Origin: Candidatus Woesearchaeota archaeon
GTDB taxonomy: Archaea; Nanobdellota; Nanobdellia; Woesearchaeales; UBA12501
Assembly (NCBI GenBank): GCA_030651375.1
Contig: JAUSFM010000009.1
Location: 129,345-193,344 of the forward strand
DNA: 64,000 nucleotides
Direction of reading: 5' to 3'
Positions 8,085 through 15,622 of this stretch are shown one piece after another; the stretch's first letter is position 1; every line of letters begins with the position of its first letter. A model generated the notes under the pieces. It was not told the DNA's origin, did no database searches, and saw only the letters and a program-made list of their open reading frames with translations. The translations under genes and the position numbers were made by a program.

Positions 8085-8179
8085 GCGCCAGTAGTCTAAC
8101 GGCTAGGATAGGGCCTTCCCAAGGCTCTGATCCGGGTTCGAAAGTGACAGCAAGTCACGCGAAAGTCCCGGCTGGCGCA
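8085..8179 (+). tRNA. tRNA-Gly (CCC) with a 23-nt T-loop intron
   Basis: Acceptor GCGCCAG/CTGGCGC, discriminator A, anticodon loop TTCCCAA. The T arm is interrupted: CCGGG TTCGAA, intron 8143-8165, then T CCCGG. The intron and flanks fold as a BHB: outer CCGGG/CCCGG helix, 4-bp TTCG/CGAA central helix, 3-nt bulges AAA and AGT, and an inner GTGAC/GTCAC hairpin. Cutting after the second base of each bulge gives a perfect TTCGAAT T-loop at position 59/60. Mature length is 72 nt. The splicing endonuclease is not in this window. Confidence 0.92.
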
Positions 8180-8365
8180 TTTTTTCTTTTTTTTGCTTCT
8201 TGGTTTTTTCATCTTTAAAGTAATAACAAAATCGTGGTTCATCTGGCACCGTTTCACTCAAAAATATGAGAACATTTATAATACGAAACCGCATGAATAG
8301 CGTCAAAGCCCCTTTTGTGCTTATAGGCATCAAGAATTTCGGGGGTATAAGAGGAGGTTTCAACC

Positions 8366-8518
8366 ATGGTAACGGTAACGGGATATTGCATGAAATGTAA
8401 ACACGCATCCGAAATGGCAGATGCCAAAGCAGCAAAAATGGCCAACGGCCGCGACTGCGTCAAAGGCAAATGCACCAAGTGCAGCACTAAAATGTTCAAA
8501 ATTGGGAAAATGAAGTAA
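8366..8518 (+). CDS. Small zinc-ribbon protein, DUF5679-like
   Basis: 50 residues with two paired-cysteine knuckles: GYCMKCKHASEM near the start and CTKCSTKMFKIGK at the end, the pattern of the short archaeal DUF5679 zinc ribbon. A middle NGRDCVKGKC supplies further Cys. A strong ribosome-binding site (GAGGAGGT) sits 8 nt upstream, unlike the leaderless genes around it. The function of the family is unknown; nucleic-acid binding is a guess. Confidence 0.82.
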   Translation: MVTVTGYCMKCKHASEMADAKAAKMANGRDCVKGKCTKCSTKMFKIGKMK

Positions 8519-8634
8519 ATTCATTTTCCTCTCTTTTTTGTTATTTTTATTCCACTCCCCTTATTTTCTCGTGCGCCGTTTCTTTGTTCGAGTCGAAACC
8601 TTTATATTCATCTGGCCAAAAATGGTGGTTCAGT

Positions 8635-8708
8635 GGGCTCATAGCTCAGCCTGGTAGAGCATTGGACTCTTAATCCAAGGGTCGGGGGTTCAAATCCCTC
8701 TGAGCCCG
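8635..8708 (+). tRNA. tRNA-Lys (CTT)
   Basis: Acceptor GGGCTCA/TGAGCCC, discriminator G, anticodon loop CTCTTAA within TTGGA/TCCAA, T arm ending TTCAAATCC. No intron. A TTTATATTC box lies about 26 nt upstream. Its last 15 nt are repeated twice downstream (8836-8850 and 8987-9001). Confidence 0.93.
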
Positions 8709-8850
8709 TATTTTTGTTAGAAGTTTGAGGTCTGGGGCACGTTGACACGTTGCCTGTTTGGTGAGCTCCGAGCAACGCGAGGAGCTCGCCCCGTTGTTCA
8801 AGCTTTTTTTGCTGCGCAAAAAAAGATTGGTTTACATCCCTCTGAGCCCG
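8709..8850 (+). repeat. tRNA-3'-end repeat unit 1, behind tRNA-Lys
   Basis: 142 bp starting at the tRNA 3' end and closing with an exact second copy of its last 15 nt (ATCCCTCTGAGCCCG). Inside are a hairpin (GGTGAGCTCC / GGAGCTCGCC) and a second hairpin with a T7 arm and an A7 arm (CTTTTTTTGC/GCAAAAAAAG). The last part reads GATTGGTTTACATCC, which differs from the tRNA T arm. The whole unit is closely related to the one behind tRNA-Ser at 10092-10244. No open frame of note. Confidence 0.85.
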
Positions 8851-9001
8851 TATTTTGGTTGGTAATTCGTATGTCGTAGGGTCGTACATCGTACGAATGT
8901 GTGCGCAGCGTTGTTTTCTCCTTCGGAGAAAACTCGTTTTGTCGTTCGCAACAGTTTTTTGCGTTAGCAAAAAAATGTTGGTTTACATCCCTCTGAGCCC
9001 G
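8851..9001 (+). repeat. tRNA-3'-end repeat unit 2, behind tRNA-Lys
   Basis: 151 bp, again closed by GGTTTACATCC plus the tRNA-Lys 3' end. The 5' half differs from unit 1: it has a TTTTCTCCTTCGGAGAAAA hairpin in place of the GAGCTC one, and a long stem with CAACAGTTTTTTGC paired to GCAAAAAAATGTTG. The shared architecture but different filling suggests independent members of one family in tandem. Confidence 0.8.
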
Positions 9002-9060
9002 TTTTTTAAAATAAATATTCAACGAAAAACTTTATAAACTTCTACCTCTCTGATTGAGAA

Positions 9061-9225
9061 ATGGAACAACCAAAAAAGAGCGCACCAAAAGATTTCTTGG
9101 GCTTCATGCTTGACAAGGCGAACAAGCCAGATTCTGTGCTTGACCCGCGCCCGCTGGGCAACGTCGATGCCAAACAGGTCGAGCAACTTACAAACCAGTT
9201 GAAGAAGCAGTTCGGGAAGAAGTAA
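9061..9225 (+). CDS. Small hypothetical protein
   Basis: 54 residues: MEQPKKSAPKDFLGFMLD, then KPDSVLDPRPLGNVD and a Lys/Gln-rich amphipathic helix AKQVEQLTNQLKKQFGKK. A CTTTATAAAC box lies about 28 nt before the ATG, so the mRNA is probably leaderless. It overlaps the 3' end of the convergent uridine kinase gene by 38 nt. No family recognised. Confidence 0.6.
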   Translation: MEQPKKSAPKDFLGFMLDKANKPDSVLDPRPLGNVDAKQVEQLTNQLKKQFGKK

Positions 9226-9919
9226 GATACTCTTGGAAATCAGTGTACCGTCTCCAAAGACGCTCAAATAATTCTCTTCCCTGTTTTTGATTTTCTTCTT
9301 CGGGATGGTCCCAACTGACTATCTCATCGGCTTGTTCCCGTTGTGCTCGTACAAATCGTAGATATCCCGGTTTGACGGTTGCCTGCCATTGCTCTGCGGT
9401 TCTTCGCCGAGAACGCCCGCGGTATTCCAAGTCTCGGATGGTGCGCCGTTCGAGACACATATCTCCTTTTGTTTCCATAAATATTTGATAATGCAGAACT
9501 GGTTCTTCTTCACCTTCTTTTTCAAGCAGTAAAGTAAACAATCCGTCGACGATAATTACCGGTTTTGTCAACCGTGCAACGTTCTGATACGAGCATTCAT
9601 TTTCAGGTTTTCCTAATTCTGGCAGTCGTCTTCGCGTATGGGTTTTAAAATCATACTGCGGCTCTTCGACTGAAAATGCACCGTCGCGCAGCCTGATTAC
9701 ATTCTCCCGCAGCAGCGCAAGGTCAAGCGTGTCCGGATTGTCATAATCCAGTTGTGCGCGTTCAGCCGGTGTTAGATAGCTTTGGTCTCGGTAATAATTA
9801 TCAAATCCAAGAACAAGTGTTTCAACACCAGCAGAGCGAAAATGTTCAGCGACGAGATTAACTGCTGTTGTCTTTCCAGAACCAGAACCGCCTGCAAAAC
9901 CGATAATGTAAGGCATCAT
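9188..9919 (-). CDS. udk: Uridine kinase-like P-loop kinase
   Basis: 243 residues. Walker A GFAGGSGSGKTTAVN at the N-terminus; GFDNYYRDQSYL matches the uridine kinase substrate segment; NPDTLDLALL and PQYDFKTHTRR are family signatures; VIIVDGLFTLL is the Walker B strand; the lid carries ERRTIRDLEYRGRS. It would phosphorylate uridine/cytidine in pyrimidine salvage. Phosphoribulokinase-like relatives share these motifs, but the D-F-K-T-H pattern favours Udk. It may start at the second Met (MPYIIGF). Confidence 0.85.
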   Translation of the reverse strand: MMPYIIGFAGGSGSGKTTAVNLVAEHFRSAGVETLVLGFDNYYRDQSYLTPAERAQLDYDNPDTLDLALLRENVIRLRDGAFSVEEPQYDFKTHTRRRLPELGKPENECSYQNVARLTKPVIIVDGLFTLLLEKEGEEEPVLHYQIFMETKGDMCLERRTIRDLEYRGRSRRRTAEQWQATVKPGYLRFVRAQREQADEIVSWDHPEEENQKQGRELFERLWRRYTDFQEYLTSSRTASSTGL

Positions 9920-10007
9920 GTCAAAAACAAGAAACTGAATGATACTATTTAAAAAGTTATAGATTCCAGAAAGTATAAAAAGGGGCAGCTCTCTTTTTGT
10001 TCCTATT

Positions 10008-10091
10008 GCCGCAGTCGCATAATCTGGTAGTGCACCGGTCTCGAAAACCGGCTTCCGTGAGGATTTCTCGGTTCAAATCCGAGCTGCGGCG
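10008..10091 (+). tRNA. tRNA-Ser (CGA)
   Basis: Class II tRNA: acceptor GCCGCAG/CTGCGGC, discriminator G, anticodon loop CTCGAAA between CCGGT and ACCGG, a 15-nt variable arm, and T arm CTCGG TTCAAAT CCGAG with no intron. A TATAAAAA box is about 30 nt upstream. Its 3' end is repeated at 10230-10244. Confidence 0.93.
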
Positions 10092-10244
10092 TACATTTTT
10101 GTCTGAGGTCAGAGGCTCGGGGTCTGGAGCACGTCGATACGCAGCCAGTTCGGTGAGCTCCGAGCAACGCGAGGAGCTCGCCAATCGTTGTGCAAGCTTT
10201 TTTTGCGCAGCAAAAAAAGATTGGTTTACATCCGAGCTGCGGCG
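10092..10244 (+). repeat. tRNA-3'-end repeat unit behind tRNA-Ser
   Basis: 153 bp closed by an exact copy of the last 15 nt of tRNA-Ser (ATCCGAGCTGCGGCG). The interior is homologous to unit 1 behind tRNA-Lys: the same GGTGAGCTCC hairpin, the same CAAGCTTTTTTTGC/GCAAAAAAAGATTGG dyad and the same GGTTTACATCC joint. Only the terminal tRNA-derived part differs, matching the local tRNA. This is the pattern expected of a small element that inserts at tRNA 3' ends. Confidence 0.85.
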
Positions 10245-10256
10245 TTTTATTCTTTT

Positions 10257-12779
10257 TTATCTCTTCCCTATCCACATCTCAATCTCTTTTCTGCTCTTCT
10301 CAACAAACGCGTGGTTAATGCGTATCGCTTCGAGCGATTGTGCAATGGCTCGTTTTGCAGACGGCACCGGATGTGCCTTGAAAAATTCAGTAATCTCAGT
10401 TGCCTTTTCAGGCGTTGAAAACCGCGAGCATAACTCTTTAATCAGTCGGCCAAGCATGTGGCCGCCGTCGCCGTAGCGTTTCTTGATTTCATCCCAGTTT
10501 TTTTTGAAAAAGTCCCAAGCCAACGCTGTGCCGTAGCTGTTTGCCGCCACCCGCGCCATCCCACTGATGATGTCTTGCGAGCGGACTTCAGGCGAGAGCG
10601 TAAAGGCAAGAGTTTCTTGCAGCAGGTCTTCCTGCTTGAACATGGTCAATGCTCCCAACAGCCGCATTTTTTCTTCCTGTAGCGGCGCTTCGCGGTACAA
10701 TTGTTTGAGTTGGTCGTATTCTTTTCGTCCGCCGTTTCGTGCAGTCACTGCGTACACGACGCTGCGCAGGTTCGGGTTCATATTTTTATTGGCTCGGTGC
10801 GCTTCAAAGCGCCGCTGCGCTTCTTTGATGACTGTTTCATCACCGCTGAGCCCCGTAGTGCCGAGAATAACTGCACGCAGCAGAATCGTGGTGTGTTCTT
10901 CTGTTTTTTTCTCATCCCAACCTACCTTTCCAAGAATTGAACCGACCAGTTTTCTGCTGAACAAGTCCAGTGGCTCTTTGAGCGGGGTGTGGGCAAGCAG
11001 GAATTTTATCTCGCCGAGATTTGCCACAATTTCAGCCCAGATTGTGTAATCAGTTTCTTCGGTGTACAGTGGAAGCATATCTAAAAAAACAGTACTCGAA
11101 CGGTATCCGCTTCGGGCGAGTGCGTACTGGTTTCCCTGCATGCTTGCCTTGTCAAGAATCGTCATGTCTGAAAATAGCTTTTTCTGCTGTTCAAGCAACG
11201 CGTCATCGTACGAGACGCGGTAAAAGCCGACCTGTGACGGATTAACCGTTACTGTTGCCTCATGCACTCCGGCAATCACCATTTTCTTTTCGTGCATGTC
11301 ATGGTATGTTTTTTCCCCGCTCTGCTGCACGGCAATCGGAATATGCCATCGTGTTGTATCCTTTTTTCCTGTGTACAAAAAGTGTTGTTGGCTTAGTGTC
11401 AGCGTGTTGTTTTTTACCGTGGCTGAAACAACAGGGTAACCCATCTGCTTGGTCCAGGTCTCCATCATTTTTTTAACCGGTTTGCCGGAAGCATCCTCAA
11501 GCGACTTCCACAAATCGTTGGTCACCGTATTTGCATAACTAAACTGTTTCACATAGTGTTGCAAACCTTTTCTGAACGTATCTGGTCCAAGGTACTGCTC
11601 AAGCATGTGAATAATGCACGCGCCTTTGCTGTAGCTCACCGCGTCAAATATTTCACCAATCTCTTCAGGATTGATAACTGGCACTTCAATCGGATGGCTT
11701 GTTTCAAGGCCGTCAAGCGATAAGGCCGTGTCAACATCTTCGGTGTAAAACTGCGTCCACATATCCCAATTGGGGAACATATGGTCAACAGCTTTGTACT
11801 CCATCCATGACGCAAAGCCCTCATTGAGCCAGAGGTCGTCCCACCAATGCATCGTCACAAGGTTGCCGAACCACTGGTGAGCCAGTTCATGCGCAACGAC
11901 GATGGCGACGCGCTGTTTTGCCGCTGCTGCAGAATTTTTCTCGTCAATAAGCAGTGCTGTTTCCCGGTACGTGACGGCGCCCCAATTTTCCATGGCGCCG
12001 GATTCGAAATCCGGCACGGCAATCAGGTCAAGTTTTGGCAGCGGATAGGGCACACCAAAATAATCATGATAATACTCAAGTGATTTTACCGCGACGTCCA
12101 ATGCAAACCGCCCTTGCTCTTTTCTGCCGGGCGTGGTGAAGACGCGCACCAGCACATTGTCTTTTGTTTTTTGCTCAATGCCCTCAAATTCGGCAATGAG
12201 AAACGCAAGCAGATACGTTGACATAATCGGTGTTTTTTCAAACTCGACGCGCTTTGTCTGTCCGAGCGGTGTTTCTTTTTTTATAGGCATGTTTGAAATT
12301 GCTGTTAGCTCTTTTGGCACGACAAGCGTTACGCCAAAAATTGCTTTTTGCGCTGGCTCATCAAAACAGGGGAAGCAGGTGCGGGCATCGGTTGCCTCAA
12401 ACTGCGTGGTGGCCATGATTTTTTCTTTGCCGCTCACTGTATATTTGCTTTTGTAGAAGCCACGCAGGTCATTCCGCAGCGTGCCGTGGAACGCGAGCAT
12501 TAGAATGGTGTTTCCTTCAGACACTGGTTTTGGAAATGAAAGAACGACTGTTTGCATGGTTTCGTCGTATTCAATGTTTGCAGCCGGCATATTTGGCAGC
12601 GATGCACGGTCAATCACCACATCCTTTGCATGGAGAACAATAGTCTTTGTTTTTTTTCCGATGGTGATGAGAATATCTTCTTTGCCAGTGAACGTCCCCT
12701 TCTGGAAGTCCGGGGTTATTTCAAGAACATATTCTCTCGGCTTGGCGGTATCCGGCAGAAGGTAGGGATTCTTTTTCAT
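10257..12779 (-). CDS. M1 family zinc aminopeptidase (aminopeptidase N / tricorn factor-like)
   Basis: 840 residues, full family length. The substrate motif ESGAMENWG is near residue 262 and the zinc site HELAHQWFGN near 296, with the second Glu in LNEGFASWMEY downstream. An N-terminal beta domain and a C-terminal helical ERAP1-like domain (DQLKQLYREAPLQEEKMRLL) are present. No signal peptide, so it is probably cytosolic and trims peptides released by the proteasome. The gene stands alone with its own promoter. Confidence 0.94.
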   Translation of the reverse strand: MKKNPYLLPDTAKPREYVLEITPDFQKGTFTGKEDILITIGKKTKTIVLHAKDVVIDRASLPNMPAANIEYDETMQTVVLSFPKPVSEGNTILMLAFHGTLRNDLRGFYKSKYTVSGKEKIMATTQFEATDARTCFPCFDEPAQKAIFGVTLVVPKELTAISNMPIKKETPLGQTKRVEFEKTPIMSTYLLAFLIAEFEGIEQKTKDNVLVRVFTTPGRKEQGRFALDVAVKSLEYYHDYFGVPYPLPKLDLIAVPDFESGAMENWGAVTYRETALLIDEKNSAAAAKQRVAIVVAHELAHQWFGNLVTMHWWDDLWLNEGFASWMEYKAVDHMFPNWDMWTQFYTEDVDTALSLDGLETSHPIEVPVINPEEIGEIFDAVSYSKGACIIHMLEQYLGPDTFRKGLQHYVKQFSYANTVTNDLWKSLEDASGKPVKKMMETWTKQMGYPVVSATVKNNTLTLSQQHFLYTGKKDTTRWHIPIAVQQSGEKTYHDMHEKKMVIAGVHEATVTVNPSQVGFYRVSYDDALLEQQKKLFSDMTILDKASMQGNQYALARSGYRSSTVFLDMLPLYTEETDYTIWAEIVANLGEIKFLLAHTPLKEPLDLFSRKLVGSILGKVGWDEKKTEEHTTILLRAVILGTTGLSGDETVIKEAQRRFEAHRANKNMNPNLRSVVYAVTARNGGRKEYDQLKQLYREAPLQEEKMRLLGALTMFKQEDLLQETLAFTLSPEVRSQDIISGMARVAANSYGTALAWDFFKKNWDEIKKRYGDGGHMLGRLIKELCSRFSTPEKATEITEFFKAHPVPSAKRAIAQSLEAIRINHAFVEKSRKEIEMWIGKR

Positions 12780-12830
12780 GGAACAGATGAGTAAACTGCT
12801 GATTTAAATTGTTTGTGCTAATCCTAAAAT

Positions 12831-14042
12831 CTAATCCCCAAATCCGAAACTCTTTTCCTTGCGCTCGTCGTCTTTCTTTTTCTTTTGCTCTTCTTTATTT
12901 TTCTTTTTCGAATACATGTTTGTCGCAATAAAGACAAGGATGCCGATGACTACGAGCGCAACTAAGACGATGAAACTGGTTGGGACACCGTCGCGTGCTC
13001 CGGCTCCGGTTGCCGCGCCGGTTATTACAGGAACGGCGGTTGGTATCGGGATTGGTTGCGCTGCTGGTTGGTTCGCTTGTTTGTACGCATCAAGCTCTGC
13101 TTTGGTATTTTCAAGTTCCTGCTTGACCTGCGCAACTTTCTGCTGGTTCTCTTCTTCTTTTTTGTTAATGATTTTCTCAACCAGTTCTTGCTGTGCCTTG
13201 ATCTCTGGCGGTGCTGGTGCCGTTTGTTGCGCGGGTGGTGGCACTTCTACACTTGTTTGTTCGCCGCGGAGCGCATTGTTGATGCCGCGTGCTCCTGCGC
13301 GTTGAACTATTGAGCACACGATTCTTTTTTGCTCTTGATATCGGCTCTGACAGCGGTTGTGCACAATTGCAACATCATTTATTGTTTCATCTTTGAGCAG
13401 CGGGAAGCGCATTTCGCGAACATCGCCCAGTTTGCTAAATGATACTCCTTCAACCCGTCGAACTCCTTGCAGGTCGCGCTGGTCGCTGGTTATGTAATAA
13501 ATCAGGTCACGCGCCGGGTCAACTTCAGTGAAAAATTTATTTTTTTCGCCGCCAAAGCTGACGTATGCCATCCGTTCTTCCGGGTCAATGGAGCAGCTAT
13601 AAACCAGCGGCTTGTATTTGTAGCAGTCGATGCTGTGCGCAAGGCAATTTTTTACGGTTGCAGCAGTGGTGCAGCGTCCTTGCCTGCAGCCAGCATAGTT
13701 GATAAATATATGATAATCACCCGGTTCAGTAATTAAATCCTCATTGCTGATAAATGTGCTTTCCTGTGCTTTTCCTGACGTCATATTGTAATACGTGACC
13801 GGTTTGGTCCATCGTCCTTCAGGTGAAAATGTTTTGTTGCGTGCGTAAGCGTTCTGCACCAATAGTTTTGTTTCATTGAGGTTTATGGGCTCGTTTTTTC
13901 CATTGACGACCGTTACGCTGATCGAGCCATCGGCATAGCATCGATCCTGATAGACCTCGAGTTGGGTGTATGCTGCTGCGATACCTGAACAGAGAAGAAT
14001 GGTGAATATAACCGATACGCTGATTCCTATCACTCTTTTCAT
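12831..14042 (-). CDS. Secreted, membrane-anchored protein with coiled coil
   Basis: 403 residues from the Met of MKRVIGISVSVIF, preceded by a GGTGG ribosome-binding site; an earlier in-frame start lacks one. Signal peptide, then a beta-rich ectodomain with several Cys (CRQGRCTTAATVKNC, CYKYKPLVYSC) likely in disulfides, a Pro/Gln-rich stretch, a coiled coil (QQKVAQVKQELENTKAELDA), and a C-terminal membrane helix (SFIVLVALVVIGILVFIATN) with a Lys-rich cytosolic tail. An envelope role is likely; the family is not recognised. Confidence 0.72.
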   Translation of the reverse strand: MKRVIGISVSVIFTILLCSGIAAAYTQLEVYQDRCYADGSISVTVVNGKNEPINLNETKLLVQNAYARNKTFSPEGRWTKPVTYYNMTSGKAQESTFISNEDLITEPGDYHIFINYAGCRQGRCTTAATVKNCLAHSIDCYKYKPLVYSCSIDPEERMAYVSFGGEKNKFFTEVDPARDLIYYITSDQRDLQGVRRVEGVSFSKLGDVREMRFPLLKDETINDVAIVHNRCQSRYQEQKRIVCSIVQRAGARGINNALRGEQTSVEVPPPAQQTAPAPPEIKAQQELVEKIINKKEEENQQKVAQVKQELENTKAELDAYKQANQPAAQPIPIPTAVPVITGAATGAGARDGVPTSFIVLVALVVIGILVFIATNMYSKKKNKEEQKKKKDDERKEKSFGFGD

Positions 14043-14161
14043 CGAACCACCTTGCATTGCACATAGTGTGGGGATATTTAAAGATTGTTGCGGTGGACTG
14101 TGGAGATTAGCATATCTGAATCGTAACAAATTTTATATACTCCGCTCACTTTTATGTATCT

Positions 14162-14836
14162 ATGGTTTTCGGAGTAACTCGACGATCTAGAACTGCCAAG
14201 GAAGTACCTTTGGCTGAAATGCTTTTTCTTGAAGTCGTGCCTACTTTTTTGTTGGGCCATGAAGAGAACGACCACGGTGAAACACCAGAACCTCTTTTCA
14301 ATGTTCGCCATGGCATTGCATATGTTGTGTTGGAGGTAGAACGCCTTCTTTCTCATCAACTTGGTTTTCCTCTTGCCCGACGGGAAGTTGTTGAGCAGGA
14401 TCATTATTTTCGTGCGACTCTTTCGTATGATGGTCTCAAAGTCGAATATGAACTCGGTCTCCAGCCCTTTTTTGCTCCTGATATGCATGAAACGCTCCAG
14501 CCTGTTCCTGAACAGTTTCGCCGTCGACATGACTTTTATTATGATGGCTCGTTTGATATCATTGCGCCTGTTATACCCTTTCCGCTTGCCAAAGATCTTG
14601 TTGCGTGCGCTCTGGAATCACATCTGGTAACCTATAATCCCCTTAATATTCTTTCAGGTCCGCTGCGCATAAACTATGTTTCACGTGAAGACTTGGCAAA
14701 GGCAGGCGGACACCGGCCTGAAGGAATCCATGGTAAGCCGGTCTTTGACAAACTGGGGATGCTCGTTCCTGAAGATGTTGCCTTGCACCAATCCGACGGT
14801 GAAGGGTATCGAAGAGAATGTTTGCGCGATGCATAA
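14162..14836 (+). CDS. Hypothetical protein
   Basis: 224 residues, soluble, mixed alpha/beta. Visible stretches are EMLFLEVVPTFLLGHEEND, RRHDFYYDGSFDIIAP and a C-terminal HRPEGIHGKPVFDKLGMLVPE. No signature of a known family. A TTTTATATAC box lies about 35 nt before the ATG. Confidence 0.6.
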   Translation: MVFGVTRRSRTAKEVPLAEMLFLEVVPTFLLGHEENDHGETPEPLFNVRHGIAYVVLEVERLLSHQLGFPLARREVVEQDHYFRATLSYDGLKVEYELGLQPFFAPDMHETLQPVPEQFRRRHDFYYDGSFDIIAPVIPFPLAKDLVACALESHLVTYNPLNILSGPLRINYVSREDLAKAGGHRPEGIHGKPVFDKLGMLVPEDVALHQSDGEGYRRECLRDA

Positions 14837-14942
14837 GAGATACGATAATAATACTTTGCACAATTTTTGACAATCAAAACACTGCTTCTCTCGCAGCCGA
14901 AGAATATCTTTATAAATAACTGCTCGTCTTTGGTTCTCCTGC

Positions 14943-15017
14943 GCGGGTGTAGCTCAGCCCGGTTAGAGCGCCACGCTCATAACGTGGATGTCACGAGTTC
15001 AAATCTCGCCACCCGCA
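14943..15017 (+). tRNA. tRNA-Met (CAT), elongator or Ile2
   Basis: Acceptor GCGGGTG/CACCCGC, discriminator A, anticodon loop CTCATAA between CCACG and CGTGG, T arm with TTCAAAT. The G1-C72 pair argues against the initiator. A CAT anticodon could also be the agmatidine-modified tRNA-Ile2; sequence alone does not decide. A TTTATAAATA box lies ~28 nt upstream. Downstream are two short hairpins with T-run and A-run arms like those in the tRNA-Lys/Ser repeat units, but no 3'-end duplication. Confidence 0.88.
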
Positions 15018-15171
15018 TCAACATTTTTTTTGGCTTCGCCAAAAAAACTGTTGTACACGACGTTTTTTCCTCCGGAAAAAACAGCGCTGCGCGCATAATA
15101 AGAATCAGTGCTAAAACTCAAATTCTCGTTTTCTAACCTGAATTTTTTTCTTTCTCCTCGTCACAAAAATA

Positions 15172-15295
15172 GTTTTCCGGCGTTTCCGGAGATTTTTCGG
15201 CATTTTTGCTTTTTTCCGAAAATCTTTCGGTGCAGCCGGAAAGGTTCCGAACTTGCCGGAAATCTTCCGATTTTTTTGCAGGAAGGCATATTAAG
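15172..15295 (+). repeat. Helically phased TTCCG/CGGAA array upstream of a tRNA gene
   Basis: About ten CG-centred words (TTCCGG, TTCGG, CCGGAA, TTCCGA) recur with spacing alternating 9 and 11 bp, averaging one helical turn over ~100 bp. One position (about 15207) is missing. The array ends in TTTTTTTGCAGGAAGGCATATTAAG. A homologous array with the same phase and the same gap lies upstream of the minus-strand tRNA-like gene at 20734-20848. It probably presents sites on one DNA face, or makes a structured transcript. Confidence 0.75.
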
Positions 15296-15323
15296 AAGAG
15301 TATCTTAAAAAAAGAAAGAAAAA

Positions 15324-15356
15324 GCCGCATAATCAGGCGACACCAAGCTCAGACCA
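15324..15356 (+). repeat. Degenerate 5'-half copy of the following tRNA-Leu-like gene
   Basis: GCCGCATAATC and CACCAAGCTCAGACC match the D arm and the anticodon arm of the tRNA starting at 15395, with the D-loop GGTA region shortened and no T arm or 3' half. It ends about 40 nt before the intact gene, directly upstream of that gene's TATA box (ATATAAATA). Confidence 0.7.
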
Positions 15357-15394
15357 ATGTAACAAATTGGTTTGAATATAAATACCTTTCGTAT

Positions 15395-15513
15395 GCAGGG
15401 GTCGCATAATCCGGTATTGCGCCAAGCTCAGACCTTGGTTGCCTTAACGGGCTATCTGGGTTCAAAGCCGTGTGTACTTGAGTATGCACTGGGTGAAAAT
15501 CCCAGCCCCTGCG
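15395..15513 (+). tRNA. Class II tRNA, apparent tRNA-Leu (CAG), with a 33-nt T-loop intron
   Basis: Acceptor GCAGGGG/CCCCTGC, D stem with GCATAATCCGGTA, anticodon loop CTCAGAC between CCAAG and CTTGG, 17-nt variable arm. The T arm CTGGG TTCAAA is followed by intron 15467-15499, then T CCCAG; splicing restores TTCAAAT. The BHB has a TTCA/TGAA central helix with AAG and AAT bulges and an inner GTGTGTAC/GTATGCAC stem. The discriminator is G, as in archaeal tRNA-Ser, whereas tRNA-Leu normally has A73, so isotype is less certain than structure. Confidence 0.82.
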
Positions 15514-15540
15514 CTTATTTTTTGAATCAAAAAATAAAAA

Positions 15541-15579
15541 ACGGCGATGCACTGTTGTGCAAGAGCGTCAGAAACAATG
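15541..15579 (+). repeat. Degenerate 5'-half copy of the following class II tRNA
   Basis: CGGCGAT, a reduced D arm and AGAGCGTCAGAAAC repeat the 5' half of the tRNA at 15623-15739. It lies immediately upstream of that gene's TATA box (CTATAAAAATC). It ends after the anticodon loop, like the copies next to the other two class II genes. Confidence 0.68.
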
Positions 15580-15622
15580 AAATTAACCAACCAAACTATA
15601 AAAATCTTTTGTTCACGCTCAC

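Noticed and set aside
8103-8499. Minus-strand frames over tRNA-Gly and the zinc-ribbon gene.
   Set aside because: They run through a tRNA gene and opposite a clear CxxC protein with a ribosome-binding site.
8709-9001. CRISPR array, because of repeated 15-nt words with ~140-bp spacing.
   Set aside because: Only three copies, repeats equal the tRNA 3' end, spacing is far too long and the intervening DNA is itself repetitive. No cas genes occur in the window.
14943-15017. Initiator tRNA-Met.
   Set aside because: Position 1-72 is G-C rather than the A-U typical of archaeal initiators, and the anticodon stem lacks the three consecutive G-C pairs in the expected orientation.
15108-15308. Open frame encoding a peptide similar to one on the minus strand at 20956-21369 (shared KGSEL and LQEGILR words).
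   Set aside because: The similarity follows from homologous phased TTCCG arrays in the DNA. The repeat step is 9/11 bp rather than a multiple of three, there is no start signal, and both lie directly upstream of tRNA promoters.
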